In this document: positions 1 through 6,072 of the stretch, in pieces
How the letters are laid out: the number at the start of each line of letters is the position of its first letter
Position numbering within the stretch: position 1 is the stretch's first letter
Origin: Candidatus Methanophagales archaeon
Lineage (GTDB): Archaea > Halobacteriota > Syntropharchaeia > Alkanophagales > Methanospirareceae
Direction of reading: 5' to 3'
Length of the DNA stretch: 10,440 bases
NCBI GenBank assembly: GCA_030668065.1
Contig: DAOUUS010000034.1
Span: 1-10,440 of the forward strand
Notes under the pieces: generated by a model
The model's input: the letters and a program-made list of their open reading frames with translations, nothing else
The model's database searches: none
What the model was told of the DNA's origin: nothing
Made by a program: the position numbers and the translations under genes

Positions 1-1523
1 GAATAACTGACAGATGTTTTCTTGCCGATTAATTCTTTATTCCAGGTTATTGTCTTTGTATCGTCTTCCTGCATAACCGTAGCGGCATCCGTTGAATACA
101 CATCGAACTCAGCAGGCACAAATTCTTTTAACGTTACCAACTCTGCATCTTTAAAACATTCTACGTCAATCCTGACCTCAAACCTGTCCTGCAGTGTGGG
201 GTCTATCTTACTTTGTGTCGTTCTTATGATGTCGAATTCATACGCCGGCAGAACCCGGAAATACGTATTGAAGGAAACTTCAACGTTGTCAATTAAACCC
301 GTGACTGAGATCGAGTGATTACCCTCTATTTCCGTTGGGTAATCCACGTTATAAATGCCAGATTCGCTACTTGCGGTAATCGTGCCATCAGCGGTGGAAT
401 AAATCGTTTCCTCGTTATCGGGATTGTTTACGGTTAAATAAAGATCGGCATTGCTGACTGAGTGCCCTGCTTTATCCAGGACAACGATAACTAATTCCGC
501 GGTTTCACCGGGTTTGTAGATGCTTTTTTTGGTGTTTACGGAAACAAGGCCCCACGGGAATTCGGATTCTAAAACGTAAACGTGCTCGTCTTTCATTAAC
601 CGTACACTTAATTTATAGATACCCGCTCGGAATGCTCGTTCCTTAGGCAATTCAATTGCGAATTTGCCTTCGCCTGTTTTCGCTATTTCGGGCGCGATGT
701 CTGTTAGATCACCCGAAGAATCATAAACAAAAGTCTCTAGCGTTTCGTTTTCAGTCACCCAGCGTTTCAATACTTTTTGAGGTGCGCCAGTAGCAGCTTC
801 CTCGCTTACCGTGTTAAGCAGTTCCCGCGATGCGTTTTCGGTGAAAGTTTCATTAAAAGTTTTCTGCGAAGCGTTTTTGATAAAACTTTTTCTAAAAGTT
901 TTATATTCAAACGAAAAAGTCGGTTCCTCATCCAGGGAATAAGACTCTTTGTTTGCAATTAGTTTTGGCGGTTCAATCACGGATTCGGTAACATTATTAT
1001 TACGTGATTCACCTGTTGATTCGTTAATCGTATAATTCAAACCGATGACTGATGTATTATCAGTTGCATTTTCCTGTGTTTGTATCGTAACGCCTGTGGC
1101 ATTACCTGTTGTATTATCCGTTGTATTTTCCGGTGTTTGTAACGTAACGCCCGAGGCGTTATCAGTTGTATTATCAGTTGCATTTTCCGGTGTTTGTCGC
1201 GTAACGCCCGTGGCATTACCAGTTGTATTATCAGTTGCAGTTTCAGGTGTTTGTCGCGTAACGCCCGTGGCGTTACCTGTTGTATTATCAGTTGCATTTT
1301 CCTGTGTTTGTAGCGTTTGTATCGGTGCCGTTACGTCCGTAATATTTTCTGACGGAGTTTCATTAAGTTCAGCTACGTGTTCAGACGTTATGATATTTTC
1401 AAGCTGCGTTACGTCCTGTTTTGTCTCGTTTTGTGTTGCACCAAAAGCGATTAAAGGCACGATAAGCAAAGCTATGACGATTAAAATGCATGCGATTTCA
1501 CCGTTTGTTCTTGCTCGATTCAT
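1..1523 (-). CDS. Large repeat-containing exported surface protein, 3' end beyond the left edge
   Basis: The frame stays open from ATG 1523 to the window edge (about 507 codons visible). Residues 1-9 carry two Arg and are followed by a hydrophobic stretch (ILIVIALLIVPLIAFG), a signal peptide or anchor. Next comes a low-complexity Thr/Asn-rich linker with four 19-residue repeats and a partial fifth (residues 75-158), then two 13-residue repeats (about 208-233). From about residue 330 there is a segment with the motif IYKPGETAELVIVVLD, which resembles the MG2 or Ig-like beta-sandwich domains of alpha-2-macroglobulin-type and archaeal surface proteins. The last visible part resembles DUF11-like surface repeats (TITWNKEL). 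The start lies 12 bases after the stop of the preceding gene, so it is probably the last visible gene of a surface-protein operon. Many N-x-S/T sites suggest N-glycosylation. The exact function is not recognised; a structural, adhesive or protease-inhibitor-like role is inference. Confidence 0.75.
   Translation of the reverse strand, partial: MNRARTNGEIACILIVIALLIVPLIAFGATQNETKQDVTQLENIITSEHVAELNETPSENITDVTAPIQTLQTQENATDNTTGNATGVTRQTPETATDNTTGNATGVTRQTPENATDNTTDNASGVTLQTPENTTDNTTGNATGVTIQTQENATDNTSVIGLNYTINESTGESRNNNVTESVIEPPKLIANKESYSLDEEPTFSFEYKTFRKSFIKNASQKTFNETFTENASRELLNTVSEEAATGAPQKVLKRWVTENETLETFVYDSSGDLTDIAPEIAKTGEGKFAIELPKERAFRAGIYKLSVRLMKDEHVYVLESEFPWGLVSVNTKKSIYKPGETAELVIVVLDKAGHSVSNADLYLTVNNPDNEETIYSTADGTITASSESGIYNVDYPTEIEGNHSISVTGLIDNVEVSFNTYFRVLPAYEFDIIRTTQSKIDPTLQDRFEVRIDVECFKDAELVTLKEFVPAEFDVYSTDAATVMQEDDTKTITWNKELIGKKTSVSY
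825..902 (-). repeat. Two 13-residue coding repeats (KTFRKSFIKNASQ / KTFNETFTENASR)
   Basis: Two adjacent 39-base units (902-864 and 863-825) within the large surface protein encode 13-residue repeats sharing KTF-x2-(S/T)F-x2-NAS. Each ends in an NAS sequon. A perfect 11-bp inverted repeat with a 3-base loop (ATAAAACTTTT 880-890, AAAAGTTTTAT 894-904) overlaps the first unit and could fold in the mRNA. Confidence 0.65.
1050..1301 (-). repeat. Tandem 57-base coding repeats (19-residue Asn/Thr-rich unit, 4.4 copies)
   Basis: Read on the minus strand, four full 57-base units (1301-1245, 1244-1188, 1187-1131, 1130-1074) and a partial unit (1073-1050) encode ENATDNTTGNATGVTRQTP and close variants. 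Each full unit has two or three N-x-T/S sequons. The unit is an exact multiple of three, so copy number can change without breaking the frame. It probably forms a glycosylated flexible stalk; that role is inference. Confidence 0.9.
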
Positions 1524-1534
1524 CTTTTCACAGG

Positions 1535-2170
1535 TCAAGCGGCATCTTCCTTGCCTGCCCAACCTTTATCTTTCCTTCTCAACAGTACCACAATCAATAT
1601 AAAGGCGATTGCCACGAGCGCAACAAGATGTTTATTCTCATTTAACTCTCTTGTAATAAGGGTAAACGGATTTTGCACTGCTAAAACGTTTACTGATACA
1701 GGTATCATGAGCCCCGTATAAACTGTAGAGTCACCTGCACCTGCTGCTGCCGAAGCATCCTCAAACAAAATGTATGTCCTTCTTTCACCGGAATGCCCTT
1801 CCATACCTGCGTCTTCAGAAGTGGCACCATACAATCCCGGTTTTGCGTCTTTCGGTATGGTTATCCGCACTGAAAACTCCTTTTCTTCCCCCGCTTTAAG
1901 TGTGTAATCCTCAGGAATTACCTCTATCCAGTTCGTTATGTTTGCCTTCGCCGAATCGCCTTCCACCTTTTTATAAAAAGTGCGCCAGTGCCCTATCCTT
2001 TCCCCGGATGTGCACTCCAGCGTGACTGGTATAGTAAGCACATCGCCTGTATATCCTTCGTTATTGCAGATGGATAACCGATTTACCGCGGTTGCCGATA
2101 CGGGCACGGATGCGATAGTTACTATGACGATGAGAACCAATATTGTCAGTGCTATTGGTATCTGCCTCAT
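1535..2170 (-). CDS. Exported, C-terminally membrane-anchored Ig-like protein (paralogue 2)
   Basis: This 211-residue protein has an N-terminal signal peptide (IALTILVLIVIVTIASVPVSA). An extracellular beta-rich domain follows (about residues 28-170), then a C-terminal transmembrane helix (LVALVAIAFILIVVLLRR) with a short basic tail. The core motif WIEV-x-P-x-DYT-x-KAGEEKEF and IPKDAKPGLYGAT resembles the NEW3/COG1470-type and DUF916-like Ig folds found on microbial surfaces. Two Cys near the domain start and middle (SICNN, LECTS) could form a disulfide. It is a clear paralogue of the upstream neighbour, sharing the WR-x-FYK, EGDS, EDAG and RRTY segments. Start ATG 2170 overlaps the upstream stop as ATGA, with an AGGAAG ribosome-binding site, so the two are translationally coupled. 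The precise function is unknown; an outward-facing structural or binding role is inference. Confidence 0.85.
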   Translation of the reverse strand: MRQIPIALTILVLIVIVTIASVPVSATAVNRLSICNNEGYTGDVLTIPVTLECTSGERIGHWRTFYKKVEGDSAKANITNWIEVIPEDYTLKAGEEKEFSVRITIPKDAKPGLYGATSEDAGMEGHSGERRTYILFEDASAAAGAGDSTVYTGLMIPVSVNVLAVQNPFTLITRELNENKHLVALVAIAFILIVVLLRRKDKGWAGKEDAA

Positions 2171-2826
2171 GTCTTCCTGCGCCTGAGCAGTATTACCAGA
2201 AGCACAACGATTACCGCAAGCACAGCGATAGATAGAATATTCGATTTTAGCGTGTCTGTAATGCCTTCGAGTGGCGACGGTTTTTCGGGTGTTCCTAAAA
2301 CGTTAGCTGAGACTGGTATTCTAATCCCTGTGTATGTGGTAGAGCCCGCACCTTGCACAACAGCTTCAGCATCTGCATCCTTGAATTCTATGTAGGTTCT
2401 TCTTTGGGCAGCATGCCCCGCTATCCCTGCATCTTCTGTCGTTGCACCCCATAGTCCGGGGGAGGCATCGGAAGGCACATTTATTATCAACATAAAATGC
2501 TTCGCTTCTCCCGTTTTTATTGTATAGTCCTTTGGTGTCACTTCTATCCAGGAAGTTATGTTCATATTCTCCGAATCGCCTTCTATTTGCTTATAAAAAA
2601 TACGCCAGCTTCCTGCTCTATCTGGAAGGTCACCATACAGCGTCATGTTTTCCGTTATTGTATCGCCCGGATAAGCATTGAGATTGCAGAATATTACTCT
2701 CTCCGCAGTTGTTGCAGATGCTATTTGTACTGGGATTTGGACAGTAGCCGAGAGTACCAAGACTAATAACCCGAACGCTAGAATTGTTGCTATGTTCTTC
2801 GCGGTATCCGCCCTTTCGTTTCGCAG
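2167..2826 (-). CDS. Exported, C-terminally membrane-anchored Ig-like protein (paralogue 1)
   Basis: Paralogue of the downstream gene with the same plan: hydrophobic N-terminus, beta-rich extracellular domain (WRIFYKQIEGDS, WIEVTPKDYTIKTGE, VPSDASPGLWGATTEDAG), a short linker and a C-terminal helix (ILSIAVLAVIVVLLVILL) with the basic tail RRRKT. The start is uncertain. The first conventional start is TTG 2760, which would give a signal peptide with no positively charged n-region and no ribosome-binding site. The frame is open back to a stop at 2838-2836. The extra residues (LRNERADTAKNIATILAFGL) supply exactly the charged and hydrophobic parts expected. No ATG, GTG or TTG occurs there. CTG 2826 lies 12 bases after an AGGAG at 2843-2839, so I extend to it. 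The end is firm; the start is tentative. Confidence 0.75.
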   Translation of the reverse strand: MRNERADTAKNIATILAFGLLVLVLSATVQIPVQIASATTAERVIFCNLNAYPGDTITENMTLYGDLPDRAGSWRIFYKQIEGDSENMNITSWIEVTPKDYTIKTGEAKHFMLIINVPSDASPGLWGATTEDAGIAGHAAQRRTYIEFKDADAEAVVQGAGSTTYTGIRIPVSANVLGTPEKPSPLEGITDTLKSNILSIAVLAVIVVLLVILLRRRKT

Positions 2827-2845
2827 GTCTTTCTTTTACTCCTGT

Positions 2846-2857
2846 TTATATATAAAA
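2846..2857 (-). promoter_or_regulatory. TATA-box-like promoter for the surface-protein operon
   Basis: Minus-strand TTTTATATATAA at 2857-2846 is a strong archaeal TATA-like element just upstream of the paralogue pair. It sits only about 24 bases from CTG 2826 and immediately before the AGGAG. With the usual 25-27 base TATA-to-start distance, transcription would begin near 2824, so either the transcript is almost leaderless or another promoter is used. Confidence 0.45.
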
Positions 2858-2884
2858 GTTTTGGTTTTGTGTAATGCTTTTTTT

Positions 2885-2892
2885 AAAAAAAA
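2885..2892 (-). terminator. Oligo-T terminator after the small secreted protein gene
   Basis: Read on the minus strand there is a run of eight T at 2892-2885, about 60 bases after the stop codon at 2951 and just before the next promoter. T-runs like this end archaeal transcripts without needing a hairpin. It suggests the small secreted protein gene is transcribed separately from the downstream operon. Confidence 0.5.
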
Positions 2893-2950
2893 GTGGGGCT
2901 AAAACGTCCCGTTCGTTATACTTTTATCCCTTCCTTTGCACTGTTTTTTC

Positions 2951-3502
2951 TTATATCTCCGAAGTTACAGTAAACGTAGACGTTGCCGAACCTGATCCTT
3001 TAAGTACTACCTTTAGCCATAGTGATGTATTTTCATTGTTAGTTATCGAACCAATATCTATCTCCGAACCAGTCATAGCTAAATTTATGCCGGCAGCATC
3101 AGTGGGGTTGGCACCTGTGGCACAAGCATAGTATTTATAATCGGATACAACATCGGCACTCCATGAACCATTACTGATATACACTGCGGACATCGTTTGG
3201 CTATTAGTATTGTTGAGTGTGCATATTCCCTTTTGATCTACTGCTGGGTCTTGTGTTTCAGAACCACTATTTTGTGGATTGGCAACTGTCGCACCGATAA
3301 CGCCTGTGAAGTTCCAGTAGCTAATCGCAGTACCCGCATCACCGGTTTGGGATACAATTTTAACTGCGGTCGTGTTTTTCGATACCGTTACGTTCTGCTC
3401 TGCGCCGGTACCACTTACCGGTAAAGAAGCAGAAAATACCGTCATAGCCACAACTACTGCAAGAATTAGTGACAGACCTATAGTTGTTTTATCTATTTTC
3501 AT
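2951..3502 (-). CDS. Small secreted beta-rich protein, possible filament or pilin-like subunit
   Basis: This 183-residue protein has a signal peptide (MKIDKTTIGLSLILAVVVAMTVFSASLPVSG). The mature part is polar, Ser/Thr/Asn-rich, with several N-x-S/T sites and only two cysteines (GICTL, YYACAT), which could form one disulfide. It ends abruptly in alternating beta-strand sequence (SLWLKVVLKGSGSATSTFTVTSEI) with no C-terminal membrane helix, so it should be released or assembled outside the cell. The plan of signal peptide, jelly-roll-like body and strand at the C-terminus recalls TasA-type fibre proteins and the archaeal bundling pilins related to them, but I do not recognise a family with certainty. 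ATG 3502 follows a near-perfect ribosome-binding site (AGGAGGTGA, 3521-3513), which suggests high translation. Confidence 0.8.
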   Translation of the reverse strand: MKIDKTTIGLSLILAVVVAMTVFSASLPVSGTGAEQNVTVSKNTTAVKIVSQTGDAGTAISYWNFTGVIGATVANPQNSGSETQDPAVDQKGICTLNNTNSQTMSAVYISNGSWSADVVSDYKYYACATGANPTDAAGINLAMTGSEIDIGSITNNENTSLWLKVVLKGSGSATSTFTVTSEI

Positions 3503-3512
3503 TTTTTACATT

Positions 3513-3535
3513 TCACCTCCTAATTGTTTATAAAA
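3513..3535 (-). promoter_or_regulatory. TATA-like element and strong ribosome-binding site before the small secreted protein
   Basis: On the minus strand TTTTATAAAC (3535-3526) is followed at once by AGGAGGTGA (3521-3513), which matches the 3' end of archaeal 16S rRNA. The two are hard to use together: a start site 25-27 bases after the TATA element would fall near 3504 and exclude the ribosome-binding site from the mRNA. The functional promoter may therefore lie further upstream. Confidence 0.45.
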
Positions 3536-3718
3536 GATTTTACAATCGTCCCTTCTTCTTTGAGGTCCATTGCTTGGGTATAACACCACAGCCGAAACAT
3601 ATTTACGCTCATCGTTTTTCATGTTATCTATTGTGGGACCTAGCCATACTTTTGATAGTTTCTTACCACTACCAAAAAGTGATAATGGAACGCTGGCTAA
3701 AATGGTTTTCGGTAGCTG

Positions 3719-3754
3719 CTAAAAAAAAAATGTGGATGTTGTATTTTTTTTTAG
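3719..3754. repeat. A-tract/T-tract inverted repeat
   Basis: CTAAAAAAAAA (3719-3729) and TTTTTTTTTAG (3744-3754) are exact inverted copies separated by 14 bases. As RNA it would be a weak all-A/U hairpin; as DNA the homopolymers could bend or exclude nucleosomes/chromatin proteins. It could act as a bidirectional T-run terminator, but no gene ends next to it. Confidence 0.5.
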
Positions 3755-3928
3755 GAACATGTAGTACGGAGTTTGTACACATGTGCGCGACCATGACGAA
3801 GTTGTGGATATGCACAAATCTGGTAAATTCAGGTATTAATTACTGTCACGGGTTATGAGTCCCCCAAAAAGTTGTATGTGGTTGTATTACAAATCAGCAG
3901 CCACAAGAAAGAACAATTTTTGATAATC

Positions 3929-4146
3929 GGACGCAGATGAACGCAGCTAATCAGGATTTTTAATGTATGGAATTGACGGAGTAGTTTATTAGAATCTTCT
4001 ATCGAGTTTATAATATGGTTTTCTGGAACAGGTTTATGAGATTGCAATGATGATAGAACTTATTTTTGGCACTAAACAGGAAGTTAAACGTAAGGCAGTT
4101 GATAATTTGAAATAGTTTTCTGCGTGCATCTGCGTACATCTGCGTC
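3929..4146. repeat. Inverted pair of GGACGCAGATG-type repeats
   Basis: GGACGCAGATGAACGCAG (3929-3946) on the plus strand has a matching minus-strand copy, GGACGCAGATGTACGCAG, at 4146-4129. That copy extends into another GATGCACGCAG (to about 4120), so the right side is built of 10-base TGCGTNCATC units in tandem. The two arms enclose about 170 bases of AT-rich sequence with no evident gene. Similar short repeats occur dispersed around mobile or decayed genes in many genomes (general recollection, not searched). Confidence 0.6.
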
Positions 4147-4218
4147 CTAAACAGTTAGAACTTGTACTTTATATACAACGAGGCGTGTGACAGGATAAGT
4201 GAACTTGCGTTTCTGATG

Positions 4219-4229
4219 TTTTTATATTA
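4219..4229 (+). promoter_or_regulatory. TATA-box-like promoter of the Lon-like protease gene
   Basis: TTTTTATATTA at 4219-4229 would place the transcription start near 4250-4252, giving a leader of about 14 bases before ATG 4265. A partial ribosome-binding match, GAGTGA at 4254-4259, lies five bases before that ATG. Confidence 0.45.
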
Positions 4230-4264
4230 CTGCCCAGCACCAATATATTAATTGAGTGACGAAT

Positions 4265-5068
4265 ATGGACCGCAAGAATGCGATAATTGCTGTGCTTTCT
4301 ATCCTATTAGTTCTCTCGATAGCCACGTCAGTTCTGGTCTATCAACAACAGCAGCGAGTGATAGCTGCGCAAGAGGACATTATAGAGCAACTTACCAGTG
4401 TCCGTAGTGCAGGACGTGCGGCGATAGAAGCCAAACAAACATATATAAACGTGTCAAAAGGCGTCAGTTGCGCTAATATCGTTGCGGTTAGGACCGATAA
4501 CCAATTCGGTGTGTTAGGCACGGTGCATGTAGAGCTAAAAAACGGCACTGGAAATGTCCTGGTCAATACGAATCCGTTTACCGATCTCACAACGCAATAT
4601 TCGGTGAGAGAAGCGGTAAAAGTTGCTGAGGACTACACAAATCGGGACGTTACGACTAAAGACATATCCATTTATTTTAACATAAACGGCACTTTGATTG
4701 GCGGGCCATCTGCCGGTGCTGCGATAGCCGCTGCTGCCATCGCGGCGATGGAAGGAAAGACACTGAAACCGGATGTTGTTATTACAGGCACAATCGAAAA
4801 AGGTGGATATATAGGGCAGGTAGGAGCTGTGCTTGAGAAGGCAGAAGCGGCGGAGAAGAACGGTATGACACTCTTTTTAGTGCCAAAGGGGTACAAGAAA
4901 CTGACTTATTACGAGCAGAAGACAAAGGAATATGATATATTCGGGTTCACGTTTGTAAGGTCATATTACGTGCCCCGTGAGATAGACCTCGGAGAACATA
5001 TGAAAGGCAAAATGGCAGTGGAAGAGGTAGCCACGATTGAAGACGTGGTAGCGTATATGATCCTATGA
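4265..5068 (+). CDS. Membrane-anchored Lon-like serine protease (peptidase S16 domain, COG1750 type)
   Basis: A 267-residue protein with an N-terminal transmembrane segment (about residues 6-26, IIAVLSILLVLSIATSVLVY), a short Gln/Glu-rich possible coiled coil (27-45) and an S16 protease fold. The catalytic Ser149 sits in GGPSAGAA and Lys192 in VLEKAEAAE. The 43-residue spacing equals that of the Ser679/Lys722 dyad of E. coli Lon. TGTIEKGGYIGQVGAV is the usual segment before the Lys. No AAA+ ATPase domain is present, so it belongs with the archaeal ATPase-free Lon-like proteases and should cut unfolded or membrane-proximal substrates without ATP. The topology puts the protease domain either outside the membrane or in the cytoplasm; the sequence does not decide this. 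GTG 4256 is an alternative start adding three residues; I prefer ATG 4265 for its spacing from GAGTGA. It converges on the next gene with only 18 bases between stops. Confidence 0.88.
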   Translation: MDRKNAIIAVLSILLVLSIATSVLVYQQQQRVIAAQEDIIEQLTSVRSAGRAAIEAKQTYINVSKGVSCANIVAVRTDNQFGVLGTVHVELKNGTGNVLVNTNPFTDLTTQYSVREAVKVAEDYTNRDVTTKDISIYFNINGTLIGGPSAGAAIAAAAIAAMEGKTLKPDVVITGTIEKGGYIGQVGAVLEKAEAAEKNGMTLFLVPKGYKKLTYYEQKTKEYDIFGFTFVRSYYVPREIDLGEHMKGKMAVEEVATIEDVVAYMIL

Positions 5069-5086
5069 CCTCGGGATGCGTTTTTG

Positions 5087-5788
5087 CTACTTAGCGCTTA
5101 AGCTATATTCAGAAATATCAAGCAGCCAATTACCGTCTTTTAATTCCGTGTTTGACGACAGTATCTCTACTCTTTGCTGGAACAAAGGACCATCCAGCAC
5201 AAAAGTGTGATATTCGCCGTGTTCGCCGCAGGGATGAATTGTGTCTGGCAAATCCGCGATAAATTGCGCGTTTAGCTCTCTACCCAACCAGTCTTCGCCG
5301 AACAAATCCGCTTTTACGTTTATTACTATCGCTTTGAATCCCGAGTTCACAAATTCTGTTAATACCGCTTTCGGGTCATACCGCCATAGCGGTTCGATTG
5401 ACTCTACTCCTACTTCCGAACAAACTCTATCCACCCAGTCCTTATGTTCCGGTAGGTCAATATCGCCAAATACACCGCCTTTTAGACCCTTGTGCTTCAA
5501 GTCTCTCGCAGCTTCTTTGAATTTAGCCTCGTAGCTATTCCACGTGCTTTTTACCTGGATTAGCGGTATTCCGATAGCTTCTGCTTGTAAGACTAACAAG
5601 TCAGAACGTAATCCGTGAGCCCGTGATCGCGTACCGTCTTCGGATATAACGTTCAGCAGGTACGAGACGTCAAATCCGGCTGACTTCGCTTTATAGCAGG
5701 CAAGACAACTTTCCTTGCCGCCACTCCAGGACGTGAATACTTTTAGCCTTGCATCTCCTTCCTCGAAGTTCTTTGCTGGTACCTTCAT
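5087..5788 (-). CDS. dph6: Diphthine--ammonia ligase family protein (Dph6, ATP-pyrophosphatase)
   Basis: This is an ATP-pyrophosphatase of the Dph6/COG2102 family. In this family the enzyme amidates diphthine on a histidine of elongation factor 2, the last step of diphthamide synthesis. The PP-loop is SWSGGKES (residues 20-27 from ATG 5788), after KVFT. The family segments LNVISEDGTRSRAHGLR, GGVFGDIDLPEHKDW, EPLWRYD, and the C-terminal HPCGEHGEYHTFVLDGPLF are all present. Length (233) is normal for the archaeal form. ATG 5788 is preferred; TTG 5797 would add three residues. The family usually begins right at the strand before the PP-loop, so the 15 or so residues before LKVFT are an extension. 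No operon partner is visible: it converges with the protease gene and diverges from tRNA-Pro. Related members of the family could act on other substrates, but the close motif match favours Dph6. Confidence 0.88.
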   Translation of the reverse strand: MKVPAKNFEEGDARLKVFTSWSGGKESCLACYKAKSAGFDVSYLLNVISEDGTRSRAHGLRSDLLVLQAEAIGIPLIQVKSTWNSYEAKFKEAARDLKHKGLKGGVFGDIDLPEHKDWVDRVCSEVGVESIEPLWRYDPKAVLTEFVNSGFKAIVINVKADLFGEDWLGRELNAQFIADLPDTIHPCGEHGEYHTFVLDGPLFQQRVEILSSNTELKDGNWLLDISEYSLSAK

Positions 5789-5879
5789 GGAATACAAAGA
5801 GATAGGTTACCGAGATTAAAAACCACCTTCTTGTAGAAGAATAAACCTAGTATTTATGTAAGGAATCTCCTACTAATAA

Positions 5880-5909
5880 GGGCATATGCAAAAAGGGCAT
5901 ATGCAAAAA
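5880..5909 (+). repeat. 15-base perfect tandem duplication upstream of tRNA-Pro
   Basis: GGGCATATGCAAAAA occurs twice in a row (5880-5894 and 5895-5909), ending six bases before the tRNA. The core GCATATGC is itself palindromic. The first CATATGCA sits about 27 bases upstream of the tRNA 5' end and could be the TATA-like element; the second copy would be too close. The promoter role is inference. Confidence 0.75.
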
Positions 5910-5915
5910 AGAAAA

Positions 5916-5989
5916 GGGGCAGTAGGGTAGCCAGGTTATCCTCGTGGCTTTGGGAGCCATGGACCCCAGTTCGAATCTGGGCTGCCCCA
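5916..5989 (+). tRNA. tRNA-Pro (UGG anticodon)
   Basis: A full cloverleaf can be drawn. The 7-bp acceptor stem is GGGGCAG (5916-5922) with CTGCCCC (5982-5988), followed by discriminator A 5989. The T-arm is CCCAG-TTCGAAT-CTGGG (5965-5981). The anticodon stem is GTGGC/GCCAT (5944-5948/5956-5960, with one G-T pair), closing the loop TTTGGGA with anticodon TGG at 5951-5953. No intron is present and CCA is not encoded, so it is added after transcription. It stands alone between dph6 and cdhE. Confidence 0.95.
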
Positions 5990-6072
5990 TCAAACTTTCT
6001 TTCAAAAGAAAGTTTGATCAAAGAAACTCATTCTCTTGTGGATATTTTCTTTCTTTCAAAAGAAAGTTTGAT
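5989..6072. terminator. Repeated hairpins between convergent tRNA-Pro and cdhE
   Basis: A strong hairpin starts at the last base of the tRNA: ATCAAACTTTCTT (5989-6001) pairs with AAGAAAGTTTGAT (6006-6018), 13 bp around a 4-base loop. A 24-base part of it (5995-6018) recurs exactly at 6049-6072, directly after the cdhE stop codon, where the stem shrinks to 8 bp. Between them lie T-rich runs in the plus direction. The position between two convergent transcripts suggests a bidirectional terminator or mRNA 3'-end stabiliser. Confidence 0.65.

Larger units (their letters stand above)
3503..4264. other. Gene-poor AT-rich spacer of about 760 bases
   Basis: I find no convincing protein gene here. 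The longest open frames lack family resemblance, biased composition or ribosome-binding sites. The stretch holds the promoter region of the small secreted protein at its left end, an A10/T9 inverted repeat, an inverted pair of GGACGCAGATG-type repeats and the promoter of the protease gene at its right end. It separates the minus-strand surface cluster from the plus-strand protease and may contain a decayed mobile element. Confidence 0.6.

Noticed and set aside
1050..1301. Possible CRISPR array
   Set aside because: Repeats are directly adjacent 57-base coding units with no unique spacers.
1045..1602. Long plus-strand frame across the repeat region
   Set aside because: The 57-base repeat is a multiple of three and keeps shadow frames open. 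The minus-strand frame has the signal peptide, coupling and domain logic.
3484..3858. Open frame of 124 codons on the plus strand in the spacer
   Set aside because: Overlaps the start and ribosome-binding site of the minus-strand secreted protein, has no family resemblance, and includes homopolymer-encoded Lys and Phe runs.
3853..4047. Open frame of 64 codons on the minus strand, possible decayed gene end
   Set aside because: Part of it (CVHLRP) is just the translation of the GGACGCAGATG repeat. No ribosome-binding site or recognisable domain.
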